NCBI RefSeq assembly: GCF_014109805.1 | Contig: NZ_CP059400.1 | Coordinates: 2,822,001 to 2,886,000, forward strand | Direction of reading: 5' to 3' | Length of the DNA: 64,000 bases | From: Legionella sp. PC1000 | Lineage (GTDB): Bacteria; Pseudomonadota; Gammaproteobacteria; Legionellales; Legionellaceae | In this document: positions 35,601 through 42,515 of the stretch, in pieces | Position numbering within the stretch: the first letter of the stretch is position 1 | Layout: each line of letters opens with the position of its first letter | The notes under the pieces: generated by a model | What the model was told of the DNA's origin: nothing | Databases searched by the model: none | Seen by the model: the letters and a program-made list of their open reading frames with translations, nothing else | Position numbers and translations under genes: made by a program

Positions 35601-36526
35601 CGGGTGATGACTTAGGAGGAACCAATGGTCCGATGATGCCAGGGGTCCCCGAGGATGTACAAAATCTATTCGGCAGTCCCAGTCGAGCTGATGAAGTGCT
35701 TTCCAAAATGAATTGGGGAAGTCTGGGACAATCAGGAGCTTCAATTGTTCCAGCCAGTTACGCGGACAAGGGAGGTGGCAGCGGCAGTGGCAGTTCTGCT
35801 ACTACAGTGATTAGCTACGAATTGGCTTGCTATGCTAAATTCCCTAGACCATGGGCCAATGAAGCAGATGAAGTTCAAGGTTTAGCAAATGACACATGGC
35901 TTCCTTCAGAAGAAGAGTTTGATATCATTAGTCCTGCTGCCACCAGTGCAAATAATCAAGCCACGAAACCTTTTGGCCAAGTCATGGCTTCACTCGAAGA
36001 TCTCATCACTACAGTGACCTATTTTGCACCCAAAGTGCCTGGCTTTGGAACATCGTATTCATCCAAAGTGCTAAGGCTTAATCTTTTCTTGTATGCACAA
36101 AGTGACAATGTAGGATTTGAAGGAATTTTAACCACTAACGGTAAATGGCAGTCCACTCTTGGTACTGATATTAAATCAGCAGGCTTAGATTCAGCCCTAA
36201 TAACTGCCATTAGTAAAAAGGCTGCCACTAAAACATTATTGGCCAAACTCAAAAAGGCTTGGACTCCCTCTACTGAAATCTGGCTTTATACCTGCTCTGC
36301 TGTTGTTAGCGATGCATTTGGGAAGAAGTTGGCAAAATTACTTGGGGCAAGAATTCGAGCATTTGATGAACCATTTTGGGTATTACCTACTTTTGATACC
36401 ACCCAACAAAAAGTCTTAACCCGAGATGAGTTTGGCATAGGCGCTGATTTTACAAGTGCCTCAGCTACCAGGACCAAAGACCTGCACAGTTTAGATGCCT
36501 TATCAAAAAGGACATTTAGACCATAA
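32687..36526 (+). CDS. Very large protein of unknown function with helix-hairpin-helix start
   Basis: A 1279-aa protein without signal peptide. Early residues contain a helix-hairpin-helix-like segment (LLGVSTQTEQTLNKLGIKTIYDLATSP). A conserved-looking core follows, SWFAQGVTLGNLLHSVALAPGESTRIAVMDWSRQ, then a Gly/Ser-rich linker (about 290-350) and a long helical region. The middle is beta-rich, and residues 830-1020 are low-complexity Ala/Gly/Ser/Pro. The C-terminal 240 residues form a separate domain with VLRLNLFLYAQSDN and TEIWLYTCSAVVSDAFGKKLAKLLGARIRAFDEP, which recalls caspase-like folds with Cys but no clear His. GGAG six bases before the ATG at 32687 sets the start; TTG at 32669 and ATG at 32675 are alternatives. 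TTGACA at 32596 may be its -35. I cannot name a function. Confidence 0.6.
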   Translation: MGYRDGLKFQFTKMDALHALSQPVSSLLGVSTQTEQTLNKLGIKTIYDLATSPLFQIAHDIAAAANGVGNSIVARAGKISSSFITADSPQTPDALVGEKISVFRDIGTVLVSEIETNLQVETVGDLGRWPPFCAAQVILSVGVPDLNQEGEEKGSELVPRLGEYPTERHFYRSVVIDQVTPQQTTDLKTAGAIDISPTVSSDFGFKAPAVGAILTFAQSWFAQGVTLGNLLHSVALAPGESTRIAVMDWSRQVKASGQETIAESEKLTNTTTHNRAISEVQDAVATEVQTGFSKTSGSSTTSAGGGGLGLSLGPLTLGGSGSSATSSSNAESFSTSSGTRNLAATMNQRVADSTQQAASSVRDRRASIVKEVSEEEHQTVSTRIIANYNHMHALTIQYFEVIEIYRVNVQLQQVERCLFVPMKLIKFDEATIKRYQGILANAAINQRAKELLNREFGSVIIQPVLPLRPTRSVFDRVAVLDRMAALNVSARSSTNATNATEVGENAPSAATTEPAAPPAATLTSGPYWINDELIRASRITLAGITKPGTNNISLPGETVFYGISLDLTAQNRSSISITAVNVDLQSGNLIKLNSISPITWISTESIPIQELAAIRITSANTSYLTGRLTLQLSYNSAKFPISLPVEVSPNAVELQLCRFLVNQSDETELEMHLEKNRLHYSQAIWRALDPSQISLLLSAYTFEGKPIGDLIDPNPIMVAGNYLVFRMPSFITAVGIEDTVSDTEDEAHKKWRGWLKDRGLILGANTAVEQLIPIPTGGVFAEAVLGRSNCAERLDATRFWNWQDSPIPLQPPEIAAIQMESRAQPVDATPGQLGAPVLNIMNPTTLPDPTGVGAILNAVQNGNMFRDMAGLASTAALAQALGSNSTSAGIEAGRQAAANLAVAAQKDIEEKKIAAQLALAAMGLPSANAGSTKNISEGGALLNTATEMDKRSPRSAPSNSPNVGGSGSIEDSGDDLGGTNGPMMPGVPEDVQNLFGSPSRADEVLSKMNWGSLGQSGASIVPASYADKGGGSGSGSSATTVISYELACYAKFPRPWANEADEVQGLANDTWLPSEEEFDIISPAATSANNQATKPFGQVMASLEDLITTVTYFAPKVPGFGTSYSSKVLRLNLFLYAQSDNVGFEGILTTNGKWQSTLGTDIKSAGLDSALITAISKKAATKTLLAKLKKAWTPSTEIWLYTCSAVVSDAFGKKLAKLLGARIRAFDEPFWVLPTFDTTQQKVLTRDEFGIGADFTSASATRTKDLHSLDALSKRTFRP

Positions 36527-36687
36527 CGTCCATTAGGCTTCCAAACAAAGTTTAATGGACATGCATCGAGTTTATCTTCTATTGGAAGAACTTGATGCTT
36601 TTAGCTGATCTGCATGAAATATTTTGCTAATATATACAAATAAATCATTTTTTATACACAATGATTCTATTCATTTTGGAGAAATCA

Positions 36688-36855
36688 ATGACTAAAAAAA
36701 TGCCAAAAAATTTTGGAAAGTCGATTGACTGGACTGTAACAACAGACAAAAAACAAATCAACTCACTGAATAAAAATACCCGAACAATTGCCGAGCAATT
36801 AGATGAGAATCCATTGCCAGAGAAAGACCAATTAAATCCAAAGAAAAAACAATAA
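36688..36855 (+). CDS. Small basic protein, paralogue of the next gene
   Basis: A 55-aa protein starting at the ATG with TTGGAG upstream (36688). Its core, FGKSIDWTVTTDKKQINSLNKNTRTIAEQLDENP, aligns with FFKNIDWSIVKK...LNKSVKTIVKELENT of the neighbour. It is charged and probably helical, with no signal peptide. Unlike the neighbour, it starts almost directly at the shared core and lacks the basic N-terminal extension. Function unknown; possibly an effector fragment or a partner of its paralogue. Confidence 0.5.
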   Translation: MTKKMPKNFGKSIDWTVTTDKKQINSLNKNTRTIAEQLDENPLPEKDQLNPKKKQ

Positions 36856-36940
36856 CATATCAACGAAAAAATAAAACTTGCATATTTTTTATAAAAATTT
36901 ATCATAACTAATGCGATTTTTTATTGAAAAAGGATTTCAG

Positions 36941-37156
36941 ATGATGATGTTATTTAGAAAATTTGCTACTTCTTCTTTCCCTAGAACCGTTAAGCCCTCT
37001 TCTGCTCCCAGCCGTTTTTTCAAAAATATCGATTGGTCAATAGTCAAAAAAAGTGAGGCTGAAGCAGAATTAAATAAATCCGTTAAAACCATCGTGAAAG
37101 AGCTTGAAAATACCTCGTCAACGGATGCCCCAGGACCTGCTCCTAGATTTAAATAA
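36941..37156 (+). CDS. Small paralogue with mitochondrial-presequence-like extension
   Basis: A 71-aa protein starting at 36941 after AAAAAGGATTTCAG. The core is shared with the gene 86 bases upstream, but about 24 extra residues precede it: MMMLFRKFATSSFPRTVKPS and so on. These are free of Asp and Glu, contain Arg6, Lys7, Arg15 and Lys18 plus many Ser and Phe, and include R6-K7-F8/A9, a fit to the mitochondrial R-3 cleavage rule. The natural comparison with the paralogue suggests a targeting peptide added to a small domain. Its tail is Pro-rich. A strong terminator follows. Targeting is inferred. Confidence 0.55.
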   Translation: MMMLFRKFATSSFPRTVKPSSAPSRFFKNIDWSIVKKSEAEAELNKSVKTIVKELENTSSTDAPGPAPRFK

Positions 37157-37163
37157 TTGTGAT

Positions 37164-37191
37164 GCAGAGGATTCCTTCTGGAATCCTCCGC
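37164..37191. terminator. Strong bidirectional hairpin terminator
   Basis: GCAGAGGATTCC (37164-37175) pairs with GGAATCCTCCGC (37180-37191) with one mismatch and a TTCT loop, between two convergent stops. CACCTTATTTT follows. Confidence 0.75.
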
Positions 37192-37194
37192 ACC

Positions 37195-39012
37195 TTATTT
37201 TGTAGCTGCTGGTAATGAATGGTGAGATGTTAAACTCTCCAATACTTCAAAATGCTCGGGAGTATCCGATTTTAACTTCTCAAAATCTTCTTCGTTTTGA
37301 ATATCAAGCGTACCATCCTGAACTGTAGCTACGACATTTTTCTCAAGGCTAGTAATTGAAGTTGAAGTAATTCCTTGGCGAACAAATGCAATTTTAGCCG
37401 ATCCAAATTTACTCGGATCAATTACTCTTGTCATACTCGTCTCAATTGAAATATCTGCGCCTTCAAAAAGTTCCTCTGCAGATGTGGCATTACTATTGAG
37501 TTGGCTTTGATTAATGAAGTCTACATATTGCAAAAGATTGATAACATAGATTGTATTGGTCTCACAATCTACTACTACAGCTGGCTTATTATCTTCTGCC
37601 TGCTCCAACTCTTGCCCTTTTCCTTTACTGAATTTTTTCTCAATCGCCAACTCGTTATTTACCACACTAATAATTACTTTTTTAGATTGGTTTTCTTGAA
37701 TCACGAATGGAAAACGTTCACTAACACTACGGTAAGAATTCAATACATACTTAGGAGGTGTAATAAAATCATTATTTGAAATACCCCTCTGAATCACTCC
37801 ATCCACTGCTTTCTCAGGTTTTCTTGTCGAAACGGTGATTAAATAAGTACCATTCTTTTCTAAGCCGATGTCAACCCATTTAGGCCAAACATTGCACATT
37901 TCTTTAAATACATTAGGCACTCGTTTGTGTTTATCCATACGACGTGTTAAGAACTCACCACTCATATTGTAAGTCACTACTGCTTCGTCGTGCGTCAATG
38001 TACCAATATGTTTTCTATGAGCTCCCTTTACACATTCGTCGTCATAAAAAATTGTGCGTTTTCTATCAACGGTAAGCAGAGCCAGCTCATCTAATGAATA
38101 TCCTGTTTGCCGTTGTAATTGCAAAGCAAAACTCTCTGTTGTAATGGATTTACCACTTCCAGGCCCTCCAGCCATCAAAACAGTGAAACGGTCAGGATAA
38201 CTTTTAGGTACTTCGGGGACACCAATAAATGTATTCGCTTCTATTGCTGAAACTAAAGGTAACGATTCATATTTAGCTTGTTTAATAAGAGTTTCGATTA
38301 CGCGTTCTGAAAGAGCATATATTCGCGCATCTACCTCGCTTTTAAGTAGTTCATCTGATACATGAACCATAGCTAACTCGCTTAGCGTAGCATCAGATAC
38401 ATCAATTATTCCTTTTTCTCTCCGTTGTCTCAGCTCTGTTTTGAATTTATTAAAATGCTTATGAACCTGGGGATGCTGAACTTGCGTGCTTGTATCATGA
38501 AGGGTCTTATATACCCAATCAAAATATTTCTCTCGCTGAGTCAACATGCTTATTTGCGGAATCATTGGTAAAATATGTTGTTTGTGAAAATCACGGACAA
38601 AAACTCCAAAATCATTATTTTTAGGGGGAGTTTTTAACAATAAAGGAATTAAAGCTCCAGTTATTTGTAATGAGCGGCGAGGCGTTTCAAACAGTATTAA
38701 ATCACCTACGGATTGGCCATTTTGACCTTTATGGCGTCCAAACCCTTTAACCTTCAATGACAGTTCATCTTTTTTTTGTACTGAATTTTTTAATGCAGTA
38801 AATTCAACAGAAGAATCTCTAAATACCTCTGGGAATGAGCCTTTCCCTGATTCAAGAACTGACTCGATATCACAAGAGCCTGCATTGAATTCCTTCCAAT
38901 TGTATTGAGAATAAAAACGAACAATTCGTGTGTTGCCGCCTAGAGAGATAGTTCTATTGACTCCTTGAGATGTCAATCTATTTTTCGTATGTCTAACTGT
39001 TCTACTCCACAT
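37195..39012 (-). CDS. Zeta-toxin-like P-loop protein with presequence-like N-terminus
   Basis: A 605-aa protein. The first 40 residues have nine basic and no acidic residues and contain V-R32-F-Y-S35, a mitochondrial R-3 processing motif. The middle domain begins with a Walker A loop, FTVLMAGGPGSGKSITT (282-289), followed by TVDRKRTIFYDDE, NMSGEFLTRRMDKHKR and KNGTYLITVSTRKPEKAVDGVIQRG. The loop, the later Arg-rich lid and the length of this region resemble zeta toxins, which phosphorylate UDP-sugars, or related kinases. The C-terminal 150 residues are unassigned and acidic at the end. A PmrA-like box lies about 55 bases upstream, supporting effector status. Substrate and organelle are inferred. 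Confidence 0.62.
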   Translation of the reverse strand: MWSRTVRHTKNRLTSQGVNRTISLGGNTRIVRFYSQYNWKEFNAGSCDIESVLESGKGSFPEVFRDSSVEFTALKNSVQKKDELSLKVKGFGRHKGQNGQSVGDLILFETPRRSLQITGALIPLLLKTPPKNNDFGVFVRDFHKQHILPMIPQISMLTQREKYFDWVYKTLHDTSTQVQHPQVHKHFNKFKTELRQRREKGIIDVSDATLSELAMVHVSDELLKSEVDARIYALSERVIETLIKQAKYESLPLVSAIEANTFIGVPEVPKSYPDRFTVLMAGGPGSGKSITTESFALQLQRQTGYSLDELALLTVDRKRTIFYDDECVKGAHRKHIGTLTHDEAVVTYNMSGEFLTRRMDKHKRVPNVFKEMCNVWPKWVDIGLEKNGTYLITVSTRKPEKAVDGVIQRGISNNDFITPPKYVLNSYRSVSERFPFVIQENQSKKVIISVVNNELAIEKKFSKGKGQELEQAEDNKPAVVVDCETNTIYVINLLQYVDFINQSQLNSNATSAEELFEGADISIETSMTRVIDPSKFGSAKIAFVRQGITSTSITSLEKNVVATVQDGTLDIQNEEDFEKLKSDTPEHFEVLESLTSHHSLPAATK

Positions 39013-39365
39013 CGTTTAATTCCTATTTTAACGCATTACGTAATCTGGAGTGTATTTTACACATAACACATTAACTAAATATTAAGCATTCCGTTAATAT
39101 ATAAGTCCTTTCGGGGTAATCGCACTATTTTTAAACATAAAGATTTTTTTTTGAATATCTGCTGCTTCCGCCCCCAGACTTGTTCATAGGGCGCAGCGCA
39201 AAAAGTGATTGGATAGAGGACGCAATTGTATCGAACTGCAGGAACACCGGAGCTGAATCCCGCGCCTAAAGACTAAGTATTATGGTAACTATAACCATAT
39301 TGCCCTGCATACCGTGCATAAAGAGACAGTACGTAGATTTTTATTAAAAACTTATTAACAAAAAC
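39013..39365. other. Gene-free stretch between zeta-like gene and ankX
   Basis: It holds the PmrA-like box (39067-39086) and, at about 39296-39340, a worn fragment of the repeat family (ATACCGTGCATAAAGAGACAGTACGTAG). No gene was seen. Confidence 0.5.
39067..39086 (-). promoter_or_regulatory. PmrA-type regulatory box
   Basis: Read on the minus strand, CTTAATATT, two bases, then GTTAATGTG. The first half is a perfect match and the second a partial match to the tandem cTTAATATT element bound by PmrA upstream of many Legionella effector genes. It lies 55 bases before the zeta-like gene. Confidence 0.5.
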
Positions 39366-42191
39366 TCACCATTTTATTTTATAGGTTTCCCCCTCCACTA
39401 ACTGTTCAGAAGGTTTATCAATTTTCCTTGAAATTTCTTGATGTTTAATTAAATACCTAAGATCCTCATCAAGAAATGGCTTCTTTTTATCCAAACCTTC
39501 CTTTTCACCTTGCTTGCCAAGCAACTCTTTAAGCTTACTATCATAGACCCCTTTTAATACGGATAATACCTGTTCATGAGCCTTTGTTTCCTCAGATTTC
39601 CCTTTAAAGAAAGTTAAGCCTGACTGCGGTAAAAAATCCTTAGGTGTACGAATATCATTCGCTTTGATTTTTATATATAAATCATTCAATTGCGCCATGG
39701 CAATTAAAGGATCATCACTCAATCTTTTCATCAATCCTTTATTAAAGGTTTTAGGGTAATTGAATATGGAGTCAGAGCTAGCTTTCTCAAGAAATCTAGC
39801 CGCTGAAGAAATATTGGTATGAGCTCCCTCTTTCATCAATTTTACGCATAGGTGATAGTAATTTTTCGACAAAGCAATATCTAATATTGTTTTTTTATTC
39901 ACATCTTTTGTATTTAAATTTACTTTTTCTTTTATCAGAAAATCACTTAAATCCATAAACTTAATTTCATTTTCTTTTTTAAAGCGTGCAGAAAAACTTA
40001 CACTATCCAGTGCCTGATGAAATGGATTTCTCCCTTCAATATTTCTCTGGTGAATCAAAGTGCGATCCCTGGACAGAATTTCCTGGACCACAGGCAAAGG
40101 ACACCTACCCATAGCAGTATGTAACATGTTATTTCCTTCTACATCTTGGAAATCAATCTTTGCTCCCATGTCTAATAAAATTTGCGTGCATTTGAAATCT
40201 TGCAATGTAATCGTGGAATATATAGGAGGACGTCCATATTTATTTGGTTTATCAAGTACTTCTTTGTTTTTTTCAGCGATTATCTTTACCAAAGCTTCTC
40301 TAGGCTCTGGACCTGTAAAAAAAACATAATGCATAGGAGAATGCCCACTCGCATCAGTTAAATTTGTATCAGCACCTTTTTTTAATAAATACTTGACTAA
40401 ATTTATATTTCCACTACCAACAGCTAACATTAATGGAGTTGCATTATCTTTATTTAATGGAGTATTAATATCCATTCCTGCCTGCAAAAACTTTCCGACA
40501 AGGCTTCTGCTTCCCAAACCAATAGCAAGTCTCAAACCATCTTGATTTAAAAGAAGTTTTTCATTCTTGCTAATAATTTTTTTAAATGTTTCAATATCTT
40601 TTCGAGCCGATACTGTATCAAGAAGCTCTTTACTAATCTCTGCACCAGCATCTAACAATATCTCAAATGTTTCTAATTTACGATTTTTATACGCTAAAGT
40701 TATAGGAGACATGCCTCTTTTGTCGGGTTCATTTATCTGAACAACACCTGTGGATATTAAGCCAGTAATTAACTCTGGATTTCCATGCTCAGCAGCATAA
40801 TGGAACGCTGTTTTGCCTTGATTGTCTTGAACGTTTAATAGTTTAAGCGCGTCTTCTTGTTGCGATAAAGTTTTTAATATTTTCGACATTATTTCTATAT
40901 TTCCAGATTCCGCAGCGTAATGAAGAACTGTTTTGCCATCGTAATCCGGGATTGATAAATCTGCCTTTTGCCCAATAAGCTCATCAACCATTGCACTATT
41001 GCACATCATGACCGCTAAATGCATAGGAGTTTTACCTACATAAAGCGGAGGAGCACCTTGCTTTATGCGTTTATTAATTTGAGACTCATTCATGGATACA
41101 AGTTCTTTTATATCACTAGGATCACTAAGATAAACTGCTCCTCGATGCAGTGGATATAGAGCAGCTAATGAGGCGAGACAATCTTTGGTATCCCTTTGAA
41201 GGGTTTCAATATCGGAGTGTAAAAAACTATTCCCACGAATTTTCGTATAAGCAGGGCTATCCAGCATCTTCATAAATTGATCTCTATCTTCTAAGCTGGA
41301 AGAATACCCGTACAAGGAAATATCTTTTTTGCTTCTTTCAATAACCTCTACTGTATTAAAAATTGCTTCCTTAATCACCACGACTAATTCATCAGCACTA
41401 TATAAATCAAAAACATTAGGCTCGTAGAATGTTGCAGGCGGCAAACCTTGCTGCATTAAAAGAATATTTAATAAATTATTTACGAAAGTTCTGCCATTAG
41501 CATCTCTAAAAGGATGTAATACTTCATAATATCGAATGTGCTTGGCAATCACTTGAAGTTTTTCATCAATGGTATGGGCGGCTTTAATTTCTTTGTTATA
41601 AGATCGAGTGATGGCTTCCAGGAACCCATCAACATTTTTTTGCACTGCGAGATAAAAATGAGTCGTATTGCTATGGCCATCTTCAGACATGTCTTTATAT
41701 ATTTTTTTAGCAAGCTCAGGTATTTGTTCAGGAGACAAATCTTTAAAATAGTTTTTATCGAACTTTGGGTAACCTAGTGGTCCAAGTTGTCCAGGACCAA
41801 ACTCTGCTTCACCTTCTAAAAGGAAAAATAAACCTAGAAATTCTTCGATGCCTTTAATTGATGCACGGCTTGCAGGAATACCAAATGACACAGGTTCATC
41901 CGTTCTAATTTCACCTGGGTTTTTGTCCTGTAACTCTTCTACTTTTTTCCCGCATTTTTTATGTATTTCCTTTATTAAATCAACACTTAATTCAAAACCC
42001 TCTCCTGCCGTATCAACTTGTAAAGCAATGGAGCATAAACTTTCTAGAGCAGCGTTGAGAGAACCGCGTTCTCTTGACTCATAACCCTGCCAACCATTTT
42101 CTTTTGACCAAAAACGCCCATCAACAAATAATCTCCATATTTCCTCAGGTGGATACGCTTTTAGATAAAACAGCCCAGGTAGATTAGCCAT
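39366..42191 (-). CDS. ankX: AnkX: Fic phosphocholine transferase with ankyrin repeats
   Basis: A 941-aa effector, nearly the length of L. pneumophila AnkX (949). The N-terminal Fic domain carries the full motif H-P-F-R-D-A-N-G-R-T (His at residue 226 from this start). Its surroundings (YEVLHPFRDANGRTFVNNLLN, LPPATFYEPNVFDLYSADELV) match AnkX closely. AnkX transfers phosphocholine from CDP-choline to Rab1 and Rab35. From about residue 365 on follow about a dozen ankyrin units (for example GKTPMHLAVMMCNSAMVDEL, NQGKTAFHYAAEHGNPELI). The C-terminal tail is charged, for Dot/Icm export. The ATG at 42191 has GAG eight bases before; a TTG seven codons upstream is less likely. It is divergent from the Lem3-like gene. 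Confidence 0.95.
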   Translation of the reverse strand: MANLPGLFYLKAYPPEEIWRLFVDGRFWSKENGWQGYESRERGSLNAALESLCSIALQVDTAGEGFELSVDLIKEIHKKCGKKVEELQDKNPGEIRTDEPVSFGIPASRASIKGIEEFLGLFFLLEGEAEFGPGQLGPLGYPKFDKNYFKDLSPEQIPELAKKIYKDMSEDGHSNTTHFYLAVQKNVDGFLEAITRSYNKEIKAAHTIDEKLQVIAKHIRYYEVLHPFRDANGRTFVNNLLNILLMQQGLPPATFYEPNVFDLYSADELVVVIKEAIFNTVEVIERSKKDISLYGYSSSLEDRDQFMKMLDSPAYTKIRGNSFLHSDIETLQRDTKDCLASLAALYPLHRGAVYLSDPSDIKELVSMNESQINKRIKQGAPPLYVGKTPMHLAVMMCNSAMVDELIGQKADLSIPDYDGKTVLHYAAESGNIEIMSKILKTLSQQEDALKLLNVQDNQGKTAFHYAAEHGNPELITGLISTGVVQINEPDKRGMSPITLAYKNRKLETFEILLDAGAEISKELLDTVSARKDIETFKKIISKNEKLLLNQDGLRLAIGLGSRSLVGKFLQAGMDINTPLNKDNATPLMLAVGSGNINLVKYLLKKGADTNLTDASGHSPMHYVFFTGPEPREALVKIIAEKNKEVLDKPNKYGRPPIYSTITLQDFKCTQILLDMGAKIDFQDVEGNNMLHTAMGRCPLPVVQEILSRDRTLIHQRNIEGRNPFHQALDSVSFSARFKKENEIKFMDLSDFLIKEKVNLNTKDVNKKTILDIALSKNYYHLCVKLMKEGAHTNISSAARFLEKASSDSIFNYPKTFNKGLMKRLSDDPLIAMAQLNDLYIKIKANDIRTPKDFLPQSGLTFFKGKSEETKAHEQVLSVLKGVYDSKLKELLGKQGEKEGLDKKKPFLDEDLRYLIKHQEISRKIDKPSEQLVEGETYKIKW

Positions 42192-42515
42192 AAAATTACT
42201 CAAAAAAAGCAATCTTATTTATAATAATAGACCAGGGTGGCTCAAATTGACTCAATATATCAATATTTTGTGTTACGCTAATTTGAGGTTATAATATCCG
42301 CAAAAATTTATAATTTTTTAAAAAATCTCAATATATGAATTGATTTCGTGGAACAATGATTTAGATGTACAGAAAAAATAGTTCTTTTAATGAAATTTAA
42401 AACTTTGCAAAACAAAATATGGGAAAAATTCTGTTAAAATAGCAACCAGCTTATATCCAAGATAGTTTTCATGGGCATAAAAAGCCGCCCCGTTCTGATT
42501 TTTTAGAGTAATACA
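42192..42515. other. Divergent control region of ankX and the Lem3-like gene
   Basis: 324 AT-rich bases separate the two starts. Two divergent promoters are expected, but no convincing -35/-10 pair, PmrA or CpxR box was recognised. Confidence 0.4.

Noticed and set aside
35263..35744. Long minus-strand frames inside the giant gene
   Set aside because: They lie opposite an Ala/Gly/Ser-rich coding segment, where stop-free antisense frames arise by chance.
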